A program made the position numbers and the translations under genes. The notes below the pieces were generated by a model. It saw only the letters and a list, made by a program, of their open reading frames with translations, did no database searches and was not told where the DNA came from. This document shows, piece by piece, positions 9,524-18,012 of a stretch of DNA of 64,000 bases (the first letter of the stretch is position 1; each line of letters opens with the position of its first letter). This stretch comes from Thalassoglobus sp. JC818 (GTDB lineage: Bacteria > Planctomycetota > Planctomycetia > Planctomycetales > Planctomycetaceae): the NCBI RefSeq assembly GCF_040717535.1, contig NZ_JBFEFI010000001.1:1-64000 (forward strand). Reading direction: 5' to 3'.

Positions 9524-9545
9524 TTTCTCAAATCGCATTGAGAAA
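9524..9545. repeat. perfect 8-bp inverted repeat, possible binding site
   Basis: TTTCTCAA (9524-9531) and TTGAGAAA (9538-9545) are perfect inverse complements separated by six bases. The repeat lies in the 450-base gap between the BlaI operator and the ECF sigma gene (9485-9934). It has no T-run, so it is not an intrinsic terminator. It could be an operator of either neighbour. The rest of that gap holds no recognisable gene. Confidence 0.35.
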
Positions 9546-9934
9546 GTTCTGAGCAACGATCGGGAGTCGATCAGTTCGGACTTCACTCTTGAAGGCGGAT
9601 GGACAAGTTGTAGCGTTTTTCAGAATTCGCTGATCAGCAGCGGTGTCGTATCAAAGGTCGGATGGTCGCAAGTTTCTCGAAGCCATTGCCTCGCTAGCAA
9701 TTGCATCTTCGATCTTGAAGTCGACTTTCAAAGTCTCAGTGCAGGTCGGTGCAGGGCATTTTCATGCAAAACTCAAGTCGGTTAAAACCGTTTCGACTTG
9801 CTTCATGGTTCAGCCTTTGCCACAGAATGGGAGCTTCCCAATGAATGCAAACATCCCGGCGTCGCTGGCCATATAAGGAGAGTTATCTGGATTCAAGTGG
9901 CCCTTCGCCTAAGTGTCGAATAGAATGTTCTTCG

Positions 9935-10492
9935 ATGAGTAACGCCAGAACGACCATTGATCGACTTCGCAGAGGCCAACGTCTGGACACGGATCAATTG
10001 TTTGCGGAGGTCTACAGTGAACTCCGATCACTCGCCTCGCGAAAACTTGCATCGGAGCGTCTCGACCACACTCTCAGCGCAACGGCGCTCGTTAACGAAG
10101 CGTATCTACGACTAATTGGTGAAGACGACAAATCGATCGGATGGGACTCAAAAACCCATTTCTTTCTCGCTGCGTCCGAAGCCATGCGGCGAATCCTCAT
10201 CGACAGCTATCGTCGCAAGCGGGCGGAGAAACGAGGTGGCAACGCCGCCAAATATCCATTGATCGAAGTCGACGTTCCCTGGTCGGACCATCATGAAGAG
10301 ATGCTCGCGATTGAAGAGTATCTCGACGAATTCGCGCGACGGCATCCTAGGCAGGCAGAAGTCTTCAAGCTTCGCTGCTACGGCGGATTGAGTTCCTCTC
10401 AAGTCGCCCAAGCTCTCAATGTCTCCAAGCGAACTTCTGAAATTGATTGGGCCTTCGCTCGCGCATGGCTGAGCGAGAAAATCGGCGAGTGA
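9935..10492 (+). CDS. ECF-type RNA polymerase sigma factor, planctomycete type
   Basis: The protein has about 185 residues. Region 2 reads DQLFAEVYSELRSLASRKLA, followed by SATALVNEAYLRL and the planctomycete-type hallmark FFLAASEAMRRILIDSYRRKRAEKRGG. Region 4 contains LRCYGGLSSSQVAQALNVSKRT and ends DWAFARAWLSEKI. This matches the ECF-like sigma subfamily common in planctomycetes, often found beside Ser/Thr kinases, as here with the kinase 1.2 kb downstream. The ATG at 9935 was chosen over an in-frame ATG at 9845 because homology begins at MSNARTTIDRL. No anti-sigma gene was seen; activity is probably controlled through the kinase or by transcription. Confidence 0.9.
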   Translation: MSNARTTIDRLRRGQRLDTDQLFAEVYSELRSLASRKLASERLDHTLSATALVNEAYLRLIGEDDKSIGWDSKTHFFLAASEAMRRILIDSYRRKRAEKRGGNAAKYPLIEVDVPWSDHHEEMLAIEEYLDEFARRHPRQAEVFKLRCYGGLSSSQVAQALNVSKRTSEIDWAFARAWLSEKIGE

Positions 10493-10651
10493 ACGAATTC
10501 ACTCGTGACTCGATGCGAGTCGATTTCTCGAAGTTCGGTGGATTTCTCAGAATTGCTTTGCGCAATCCGACTGCTTTCCCGCATTTCCTCATGCAAGATG
10601 CACAAGCAAAACTGATGGATCTGCTCCGTCATGACCGCTGTGGGAAGAGAA

Positions 10652-11467
10652 ATGAGACTTGTGAACTTTCGGATACTGTACTGTCTCTCAATTTGTTCAT
10701 TAGCCGTGACTCTTGGGAAGTCCGCGAACGCTGAGTTTTCATTGACAGCTACTGCACTAACATCATCCAACACAGATGCTGGCTCATCAGCCGCGGCGGG
10801 AGCGATTTCCAGCGGCCCTTCTCAATTCGCAGAAGCGTCGATTTTTGGAAGACTTGATTTCGGGTCGCTCATTGGCGGCCACGTCTTTGCCGATGACGAA
10901 CGTGAATTTGGCAATTTCGCATCCATCGCAAGTATTCAAGCAACCTGGACGGACACGATTGTATGGACAGGGCCTGGTCCTGCACCCAGTAGTCTGTTCT
11001 TAGGCGTCACACTTGACGGAGACATGATGGGCCAATTGAACTCCAGTCCTGAAGGTCGTTCAATCTCCGGTTCCGCGCTCGTCAGAATACAGGACGCAGT
11101 ATCGTTGGCCGACTTCGGTGTTCTCTCTTACAGCTCTTCCCAAGGTCTCGGGAGGTTTTCAGTTTCCGACGCCATTGGAGTTTCGAGAGATGGTCTTTCA
11201 GACACGTATACTTTCAGCGTGCTCTTTCAAGCCAGCGCAATCGCGAATGAAGGATGGTTTGAAGTCAATACTCAAAACACTTTCGGCTTCTTCGATGTTA
11301 CGTTAGCGGATGGCACCAGCGTCTTGGACCAGATCTCATTTGAATCTGGATTACAGCCCTCCGCAACCAATCCGATTCCAGAGCCAACTTCGATGGCACT
11401 CTTCAGCCTGGGGATTCTCGGTGCGGGAACTATGCGAAGCTGCCGAAGAAATAGCAATAGCGAATAG
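10652..11467 (+). CDS. secreted PEP-CTERM anchored protein
   Basis: The protein has about 271 residues. It starts with a signal peptide (MRLVNFRILYCLSICSLAV, then a Gly-Lys-Ser-Ala stretch) and ends with a PEP-CTERM sorting signal: IPEPTSMALFSLGILGAG followed by a basic tail. Such proteins are exported and processed by an exosortase, which is not encoded in this window. The middle is Ser-, Thr-, Gly- and Ala-rich with few charges and resembles the beta-rich extracellular proteins typical of this group; no enzymatic motif was seen. The gene sits between the ECF sigma factor and the kinase and is closed by a strong terminator. Confidence 0.85.
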   Translation: MRLVNFRILYCLSICSLAVTLGKSANAEFSLTATALTSSNTDAGSSAAAGAISSGPSQFAEASIFGRLDFGSLIGGHVFADDEREFGNFASIASIQATWTDTIVWTGPGPAPSSLFLGVTLDGDMMGQLNSSPEGRSISGSALVRIQDAVSLADFGVLSYSSSQGLGRFSVSDAIGVSRDGLSDTYTFSVLFQASAIANEGWFEVNTQNTFGFFDVTLADGTSVLDQISFESGLQPSATNPIPEPTSMALFSLGILGAGTMRSCRRNSNSE

Positions 11468-11545
11468 GCTGCTCTTTGACCAACAACGTATCACCAACGA
11501 AGTTTGGGGAGTTCTGATTTCGCACTTGGGGGCGGGTCATGTTTT

Positions 11546-11585
11546 GAACAGCCGCAGTCTCACGCGAGGCTGCGGCTGTTCTTTT
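11546..11585 (+). terminator. intrinsic terminator after the PEP-CTERM gene
   Basis: GAACAGCCGCAG (11546-11557) pairs perfectly with CTGCGGCTGTTC (11570-11581) around a 12-base loop, followed by TTTT. This is a 12-bp GC-rich stem 79 bases after the PEP-CTERM stop codon and separates that gene from the kinase. Confidence 0.88.
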
Positions 11586-11672
11586 AATGCTCACATTCTT
11601 AATGTCCGTTTGAATCTGGTCTGCCTGCTTGACAGAATTGTGAGAGAAATGAAGTCACTCTGAGTGGTTGCC

Positions 11673-14600
11673 ATGCCAGATGTTGATTCCGAACAGCTCT
11701 ACAAACTCTTCGCTGCGGTCTACGAGTTGCCCGGGCCGGAAAAGGATTGCTATCTCGACGAAATTTGCAATGGTCAATCTGAGCTGCGAGAACAAGTCGA
11801 GAAGCTGATCGCAAGATCAGACGCTGGGTTAGCTTTTCTCCGAACAAGTCAGAATGACGCTGCCTCAACCGAAGCCCCAATTCTCCGCGATGGAAATGAT
11901 TTAGCACAGATCGCGACGGTCAGCACCCATCGCTCAGACGACTCTGCACTAGAGACCATCGATCACTACAGGATTCGCGAAAAACTGGGCGAAGGAGGTA
12001 TGGGAGAGGTCTATGTTGCGGAGCAGTTCCAACCAGTTCGTCGCAAAGTCGCTTTGAAGATTATCAAGCCTGGAATGGCAACCAAAGACGTCATCGCTCG
12101 TTTTGAGAGTGAGCGGCAGGCGCTGGCAATGATGTCGCATCCCAACATCGCCAAAGTTCTGGATGGCGGAACGACATCAGATGGTCGACCTTACTTCGTC
12201 ATGGAACTCGTTCGCGGGATTCCAATCACCGAATTCTGCGATCAACAGCGATTCACAACGCGTCAGCGACTCGAACTATTCGTCAAAGTCTGCCAAGCCG
12301 TGCAGCACGCTCACCTGAGAGGGATCATTCATCGCGACTTGAAACCATCAAATGTGATGGTCGAGATGCGCGACGGCGAGTGCGTCCCGAAGGTGATTGA
12401 CTTCGGCATCGCAAAAGCAACCAATCAGCGGTTGGTGGAGCAATCGATCTACACGCAAATGTCGCAATTGATTGGGACGCCGCTCTACATGTCGCCCGAA
12501 CAGGCAGAATTCTCCAGTCTCGATATCGATACCAGAAGCGACATCTATTCACTGGGAGTGCTGCTTTACGAAATTCTGACAGGGACAACACCCTTTGATG
12601 CTTCGACTCTGAGGAGCGTTGGTCTCGACGAGATGCGAAGAATCATCCGTGAAGATGACCCACCACGCCCGAGTTGCAAAGTGATTACTCTCGATTACGA
12701 AACTGCTGTGACCGTGTCGACAAACCGGCAATCCGATCCACGCGAATTGTCGTTGTCTATGAGACGCGAACTCGACTGGATCGTCATGAAAGCCCTCGAA
12801 AAAGACCGATCCCGACGTTACGAATCTACCAGCGAATTTGTCAAAGATGTTGAGCGTTATCTCAAGGATGAGCCAGTCGAAGCATGTCCACCGACTTTAG
12901 TTTATCGTATGACCAAGTACGGCAAACGCCACCGTGGACTTCTTATTGCCACAACGTTAATCGTGTGCTCGCTTCTGATGGGGCTCACTCTGGCGATTAC
13001 TCAACTTAATCGAGCGCAAAGGGCAGAAGATCTTGCAAAGGAGGAATCCGACCGATCCGTACAGATGCTGTACTCAATGGAAATGACCAACGCGACGAAA
13101 GAGTATTTTAGAGGCAACACTCGGCAAGTGACACAGACGCTTGATCGTTACTCCGAACGCGCTCTTCGTACTCCCATTGACTATGGGTACGAGTGGTTCC
13201 TGGCACAAAACTTCACTGAGGTTGTGAGCCAGGAAATCTTCAAGTGCCCGAATCGAATCCGATGTTTTCTGCTCAATCGAGAATCTGGATCAATCATGAT
13301 TGGAGATTCCGAGGGAATGATTTCTCTGATTGATCCCCAAACAGGATCTCTGGAAGTCCAATTTAATTCTGGTCACAACGAAGCTCTTGAATTGTGCAAT
13401 ATTGATGCGACAGTCTTTGTGTCCTGTGGAAAAGACGGTTCTGTTTGCGTATGGAGAGTCCAGGAAGTACCGGACGGAATTCACGTCAATCTCGTTTCGC
13501 GACTTAAAGTCTCAGAACTTGCACTGCCAACAGTGGCATATGATCACCAACGAGAATTGATATACACGGCTGATAATCGCGGTCGCATTGCTGCAGTCGA
13601 TTGGAAGGCCAGCAAGGTCATAAATCCGATGGAGTTTGCAGAAGACGTTAAAATCCGGAGTTTGGTTGCACTTGAAACCAGTGAAATTCTCGCTGAATCC
13701 TTTGATGGAACTATCAAACTCGGAACAAGCCTAGATTCTTCTGTTGAGACTCTTGAGCAAAGAGGAATTGCGAGTGGGTATGTCAAAGATTTTGCTGAAT
13801 TATCATCGCAAGGTAAAATTGCCTGGGGAAGACTCGGTGGCCAGATTACAGTTGCCGAACGGTCGGCAGAATCGAAAGTTGACTTCCGACTCCTATTACC
13901 AGCCGATTTACACAGCATGGGCGCCAGTGAGGACGGAAAATGGATCGTCGCAGGTGACGCCAAGGGACAGCTACATCTGATTCCGGTGGAAATTCACCAG
14001 AGCCACGGGTTCCTTGACTCCGACTTCGCGCGGGAACGGCGAACGCGCAGTTGGAAGGCGCACAACTCAAAAGTTGAAGGTGTCGCAGTTGAGTTTGACG
14101 CCAACGGGGAACTGCAAGTCATCAGCGCCGGTCGAGACGGTCGCGTTATTGTCTCAAAACCTTTCCAGAATTCATTTTATCGAGAAGTTAATAACCAATT
14201 CATCTATCAATGCCACTTTCTCGACTCAGGCACGATCTTGACAGCAGGCAATCACATTGAACTTCGTTCAGCGAATGAGGAGTTCGAACTACTAAATCGA
14301 TGGGGACAGCGTGGCGAATGGGCTGACCTTCATCTCTGTCGAGAATCCGGAGAGGTCTTGTTAGGGAAGAATGAGAGAGAGCTATTCTTCACGACTCAAG
14401 AAGGTCTTCCGGAATTGATCTTGGAACGAGAAGAACCATTTTGGGAAGCCCGACCAAACGAAACGGCAAACCACATTGCAATCAGTCCGAGCGGTGAGTT
14501 TCTCGTGATCGTTGCCAAGATTATCTCGCCACTCTCAAACTACCTCCAAGTTTACCACTTAGATCCGTTGAAACTGGTTGCACAACGAGTCAGCCGAGCA

Positions 14601-15107
14601 ACCAACGATATCGTCTTTTCCCCAGACTCAACTCAATTCGCAATGGTTCAAGACGACAATGTCGTTGTCTGCGACTCGGAATCAGGGACCGAGTTGCACA
14701 CGTTGGTAGGTCATACAGACTCCGTTCATGATTTGGACTATAGCCCTGACGGAAACATGCTCGTCTCCGTATCGAAGGATAGCCGTCTCATTTGTTGGGA
14801 TCCAAATGATGGCACGAAGAGTTGGGAAGTCGAAGCTCATGCGAATCGGGCGAATGCCGTGGCGTTTCACCCGTTCTTGCCGACAATCAGCACGGTCGGG
14901 GCAGATGCAATCGTTCGCTTTTGGAGTGTCTTCGAACAGACAGATATCCCGGAAGATTTTCGGCTTGTTGGTGAGTTTCCGTTGCAGTCTGGCCGGGCAA
15001 CACGAATGGAGTTCTCTCCAAACGGGCAAAAACTGATGGTTCAGCACGGAACTGGGACACTGACATTCATCGAGAGCATCGCAATTCCGCAAGCTGCGAG
15101 ACAGTGA
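11673..15107 (+). CDS. Ser/Thr protein kinase with WD40-like repeats
   Basis: The product has about 1144 residues. After roughly 90 residues there is a complete Hanks-type kinase domain: YRIREKLGEGGMGEVYVAEQ (glycine loop), VALKIIKPG (ATP-binding Lys), IIHRDLKPSNVMVE (catalytic loop), VIDFGIAKA (metal-binding DFG) and GTPLYMSPEQAE (APE-like). A single membrane helix near residue 420 (LLIATTLIVCSLLMGLTLAI) separates it from a long C-terminal region with WD40-like repeats, such as LVGHTDSVHDLDYSPDGNMLVSVSKDS. This is the standard planctomycete architecture: cytoplasmic kinase, extracytoplasmic propeller. ATG 11673 is preferred to GTG 11664. It probably works with the ECF sigma factor upstream. 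Confidence 0.93.
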   Translation: MPDVDSEQLYKLFAAVYELPGPEKDCYLDEICNGQSELREQVEKLIARSDAGLAFLRTSQNDAASTEAPILRDGNDLAQIATVSTHRSDDSALETIDHYRIREKLGEGGMGEVYVAEQFQPVRRKVALKIIKPGMATKDVIARFESERQALAMMSHPNIAKVLDGGTTSDGRPYFVMELVRGIPITEFCDQQRFTTRQRLELFVKVCQAVQHAHLRGIIHRDLKPSNVMVEMRDGECVPKVIDFGIAKATNQRLVEQSIYTQMSQLIGTPLYMSPEQAEFSSLDIDTRSDIYSLGVLLYEILTGTTPFDASTLRSVGLDEMRRIIREDDPPRPSCKVITLDYETAVTVSTNRQSDPRELSLSMRRELDWIVMKALEKDRSRRYESTSEFVKDVERYLKDEPVEACPPTLVYRMTKYGKRHRGLLIATTLIVCSLLMGLTLAITQLNRAQRAEDLAKEESDRSVQMLYSMEMTNATKEYFRGNTRQVTQTLDRYSERALRTPIDYGYEWFLAQNFTEVVSQEIFKCPNRIRCFLLNRESGSIMIGDSEGMISLIDPQTGSLEVQFNSGHNEALELCNIDATVFVSCGKDGSVCVWRVQEVPDGIHVNLVSRLKVSELALPTVAYDHQRELIYTADNRGRIAAVDWKASKVINPMEFAEDVKIRSLVALETSEILAESFDGTIKLGTSLDSSVETLEQRGIASGYVKDFAELSSQGKIAWGRLGGQITVAERSAESKVDFRLLLPADLHSMGASEDGKWIVAGDAKGQLHLIPVEIHQSHGFLDSDFARERRTRSWKAHNSKVEGVAVEFDANGELQVISAGRDGRVIVSKPFQNSFYREVNNQFIYQCHFLDSGTILTAGNHIELRSANEEFELLNRWGQRGEWADLHLCRESGEVLLGKNERELFFTTQEGLPELILEREEPFWEARPNETANHIAISPSGEFLVIVAKIISPLSNYLQVYHLDPLKLVAQRVSRATNDIVFSPDSTQFAMVQDDNVVVCDSESGTELHTLVGHTDSVHDLDYSPDGNMLVSVSKDSRLICWDPNDGTKSWEVEAHANRANAVAFHPFLPTISTVGADAIVRFWSVFEQTDIPEDFRLVGEFPLQSGRATRMEFSPNGQKLMVQHGTGTLTFIESIAIPQAARQ

Positions 15108-15520
15108 TATTCTGGTCGTGTCAGAAAAAGAATACTGCGACACCGAAGATGTATCATCATCTCTCTTCCTCGGGTGAGGTCGACAACCTGCATGCTAGGA
15201 AGTTGTACCAATTTCTCGCACTTACGACGTTCCGAAACTTTGAACTCCTTCAGACGTATCAGCCACTTCGTGCTTATCTCAAAGGTTTCTTTGAGCTATC
15301 AAAAGGGAAGCTGAAACATCCCAACACATGGTTCAAAACTCCAAGTGCTGACCGATGACTCACATCTTTTGGTGGCAGCACAGTGGAGTTACGTCTACAA
15401 ATTGCTGAAGCAAATCAGGTGAATATTCTGCAAAGACACTGCCGAAATTCATTCTGGTCAATCTGAAGAGCAGCGTTCGAGATTGGCGGACAATTCCAAT
15501 CCAGGTAAACGAGAGTATCA
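15108..15520. other. 413-base gap without recognised features
   Basis: Between the kinase and the mpsC-like gene there is no reading frame with recognisable content. A short open frame on the plus strand that overlaps the end of the kinase lacks a ribosome site and has no protein-like features. A promoter for the mpsC-like gene should lie in this gap, but none stands out by eye. Confidence 0.5.
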
Positions 15521-15892
15521 ATGCCAAAGAAGCGGGAAGTGGAACGAGAGATCAGTCAGGCAATCATTAGATTTGAGAAGGAGTTCATGGGGCGAGGGCC
15601 ACTGGATGCGAAGACATACATCATCGAGGACATGGTCCTCATCAGATTGAAAAACGTCCTGACTCCAGCCGAGCTGAAACTCAGTGAGTCCGAAGAACGA
15701 AATCGGGGAAGGTACTTGATCAAACAAGTCAGGCAGGAACTGATCGAGCAAGGGCGGCCGCTACTTGATGCCGTCATCCGCGATATACTCGGTTTGGATG
15801 TCATCAGCCTGCATACGGATATCAGTGCCAGAACCGGTGAGCGAGTGATCGTGTTCACATTGACTCAGTGTCCGGACTTGTCCGAAAACTGA
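15521..15892 (+). CDS. mpsC: MpsC-like DUF2294 protein
   Basis: The protein has 123 residues and matches the DUF2294 family along its whole length: EISQAIIRFEKEFMGRGP, YIIEDMVLIRLKNVLTPAE, RYLIKQVRQELIEQGRPLL and SLHTDISARTGERVIVFTL. In Staphylococcus aureus the DUF2294 protein MpsC is encoded with MpsA (NuoL-like) and MpsB (DUF2309), which generate membrane potential or take up inorganic carbon. Here the MpsA and MpsB equivalents (dabB and dabA) follow in the same direction, which supports a shared role. It is cytoplasmic. A terminator 167 bases downstream separates it from dabB, so it can be expressed on its own. Confidence 0.88.
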   Translation: MPKKREVEREISQAIIRFEKEFMGRGPLDAKTYIIEDMVLIRLKNVLTPAELKLSESEERNRGRYLIKQVRQELIEQGRPLLDAVIRDILGLDVISLHTDISARTGERVIVFTLTQCPDLSEN

Positions 15893-16058
15893 GATTGCAG
15901 TTTGGAGAAAAAACCAGATCAAAGCTTGACGTTTATTGAAGCTGTAGGTAGATTCATGACGACTTTAGTTGAAAGCTGAGTAGGAGTCCCGAAGGGGAAA
16001 GCCGACCAGTTTGAGATCAAAGGTTTTTGTTGCACCGAATGAATTGTCGGTACAAAGA

Positions 16059-16098
16059 AGACCGGGAAGCTGTTTGAACAGCCTCCCGGTCTTTTTTT
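16059..16098 (+). terminator. intrinsic terminator downstream of mpsC-like gene
   Basis: AGACCGGGA (16059-16067) pairs with TCCCGGTCT (16084-16092), and inside it GCTGT pairs with ACAGC, giving a nearly continuous 14-bp stem with a small loop followed by a run of seven T. It probably ends the mpsC-like transcript. It is the first of two such hairpins before dabB. Confidence 0.88.
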
Positions 16099-16347
16099 AT
16101 TCCCTGTGCAGGCCAGTGCGGTTCAGATCGAGCCAACAGGCTTGAATTCCCAGCCGCATCGGGGCTGATTGAGTTCTGAATGTTACGGAGCAGATCAACA
16201 TTACATCTGTTGGTTTGACCGGCGAGAAATGTTTTCCCAGTGCAAACGCTGAGACGGACTGAGAGCCGTCCAGACATGCCGGGTGTGGAGCACACTGTGT
16301 TCTCACCCGGCTTTTTTTATGCCTACGAGCGAGATCGGAGATGTTCA
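16099..16347 (+). ncRNA. candidate regulatory leader or small RNA upstream of dabB
   Basis: About 180 bases between two intrinsic terminators contain no reading frame of note. A small hairpin (GACGG with CCGTC, about 16252-16269) sits just before the second terminator, and CAGAT/ATCTG form another possible stem near 16192-16210. The arrangement fits either a free-standing small RNA or a leader in which the second terminator is conditional, controlling dabBA. No known riboswitch class was recognised. The assignment is an inference from layout only. Confidence 0.4.
16278..16318 (+). terminator. second intrinsic terminator or attenuator just before dabB
   Basis: GCCGGGTG (16278-16285) pairs with CACCCGGC (16304-16311), followed by seven T. 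It ends only 30 bases before the dabB start and lies upstream of its ribosome site (GGAG, 16337-16340). A terminator in this place would block transcription into dabB unless readthrough is regulated or a promoter lies in between, so an attenuator is a reasonable reading. Confidence 0.75.
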
Positions 16348-17928
16348 ATGGAGATGTTGTTCACACTGCTTTTTGCAGTCATCTGCACACAAATCGGAAT
16401 CGCTTTGCTGCATTTTCGATTTAAAAATGCCGCGACCAAACGTCTGCGGAACATCGTTAGTTCGATTGCCTTGCTGGAATTTCTATTGGCATGCTGGCTG
16501 CTATCTTGGTACGCAATCAATGGGCAATCAGCGACAACCTGGACATTCATTGAATGGTCCCACGGTGGAGGCATCAGCTTCTTCTATGACGGTGCCACCT
16601 CACTCATGCTCTTACTCGTAAGTTTTATTGGCTTTGTGGTGTGTCGGTTTTCAATTCGTTATTTGGATGGTGAGGAGTCAGAAGCTCGCTACTTCCGGTT
16701 CCTTGGATTCACAATTGGTTCGGTGTCACTGCTGGTGGTCGCAGGAAATCTATTGCTACTGTTCGCGGCATGGGTCATGACAAGTTTCGGGTTGCACCAG
16801 TTGCTGCTTCATTACCCGCATCGTCGCGCCGCTCAACGAGCTGCGTGGACGAAGTTCGCAATTAGTCGAATTGGTGATGTGTTTCTCATCGCTGCTCTCG
16901 TACTTGTCTTCCGGTCATTTAAAACATTTGACCTAGCCAGTTTGTTCTCTTCTGCAGAGACGATTGTTTTGACGTCAAGTAGTGGACCGATGCACACTGC
17001 GATTGCCTTGCTTCTCGTCTTAGGCGCTGTGACCAAGTCCGCACAATTTCCGTTTCACACATGGCTTCCCGAGACCCTGGAAACTCCCACCCCAGTCTCA
17101 GCATTGATGCACGCTGGAATCGTCAATGCCGGTGGATACTTGATCATTCGGTTGAGTCCGATCGTTTCTCTTGCTCCAGTTGCTTTGACGATACTGGCTT
17201 TATTCGGCGCATTCACCGCCTGCTTTGCCGCAGTCGTCATGATGACCCAGCCGAGCATTAAACGTGTTTTGGCATACTCAACGATTGCTCAAATGGGATT
17301 CATGATGTTGCAATGTGGACTTGGTGCATTCTCCGCCGCGATGCTTCACATTCTTGCCCATTCGCTTTACAAGGCCCACGCGTTTTTGAGCAGCGGAAGT
17401 GTGATCGATCAGGCCAACAAACGTTTGAGATCTGTTCCGACCACCCACTCCATGCAGCGAACGACTGTCTCATTCATCTTCGCTGCGGTGATTTCTGTTC
17501 TCTCTTTATTGGCCATCGCTACGGTTGGTGGACTTCACATCGAGGCTAAACCGGGAGGAGTGATTCTGGCGATGATTCTGTGTCTGGCTTTGACGACATG
17601 GGGTTGGCGAATGTCTTCGAATGGCGGTCGCCCAGCATCGGGGATTGCAATCACAGGAGTTGTGGGAATGTGCATTGCCTATTTTGGATTCTACTTGGCA
17701 GTTGATGCATGGCTTCAGCCTCTCGCTGTGAGCGCCAGCTATACAAATTCATCCCTGCTTGTCTTAACGCTCTCTGCATTGGGATTTGGTCTGCTCTTCG
17801 GGCTCCACGTCGTTGTCTACCAGTTTTCAACTCCGACGTGGATTAACTCTCTTCGTGTACATGCATCGAACGGTTTCTACATCGAATCAGTCTACAGGAG
17901 AGTCTTTGCTCCACTGAAAAACACGTAG
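16348..17928 (+). CDS. dabB: DabB, NuoL/NdhF-like membrane subunit of the inorganic carbon transporter
   Basis: The product has about 526 residues and is a polytopic membrane protein of the proton-translocating NADH-dehydrogenase antiporter-like family: KSAQFPFHTWLPETLETPTP and VSALMHAGIVNAGGYLIIRL, then SIKRVLAYSTIAQMGFMML and HILAHSLYKAHAFLSSGSV. No other complex I genes are near; instead dabA follows 84 bases later, which identifies it as DabB (MpsA) of the DAB inorganic-carbon system. DabB is thought to couple an ion gradient to CO2 hydration by DabA. Start: ATG 16348 with GGAG seven bases upstream; the longer in-frame extension would run through the terminator and was rejected. Confidence 0.92.
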   Translation: MEMLFTLLFAVICTQIGIALLHFRFKNAATKRLRNIVSSIALLEFLLACWLLSWYAINGQSATTWTFIEWSHGGGISFFYDGATSLMLLLVSFIGFVVCRFSIRYLDGEESEARYFRFLGFTIGSVSLLVVAGNLLLLFAAWVMTSFGLHQLLLHYPHRRAAQRAAWTKFAISRIGDVFLIAALVLVFRSFKTFDLASLFSSAETIVLTSSSGPMHTAIALLLVLGAVTKSAQFPFHTWLPETLETPTPVSALMHAGIVNAGGYLIIRLSPIVSLAPVALTILALFGAFTACFAAVVMMTQPSIKRVLAYSTIAQMGFMMLQCGLGAFSAAMLHILAHSLYKAHAFLSSGSVIDQANKRLRSVPTTHSMQRTTVSFIFAAVISVLSLLAIATVGGLHIEAKPGGVILAMILCLALTTWGWRMSSNGGRPASGIAITGVVGMCIAYFGFYLAVDAWLQPLAVSASYTNSSLLVLTLSALGFGLLFGLHVVVYQFSTPTWINSLRVHASNGFYIESVYRRVFAPLKNT

Positions 17929-18012
17929 CAGTCAGGACTGTCTAAAACCGAAAATCTTGCGAGAAATCGAGACGATCCGAGTTTTCACAATCACGACTCG
18001 AAGGAGAGAACC

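Noticed and set aside
9643-9876. Open frame of 77 codons in the gap before the ECF sigma gene
   Set aside because: No ribosome site, no domain and composition unlike real genes of the window.
15104-15358. Open frame of 84 codons after the kinase
   Set aside because: It overlaps the kinase stop region and shows no ribosome site or known pattern.
16240-16347. Longer DabB with 36 extra N-terminal residues
   Set aside because: The extension runs through the intrinsic terminator at 16278-16318; the ATG at 16348 has a good ribosome site.
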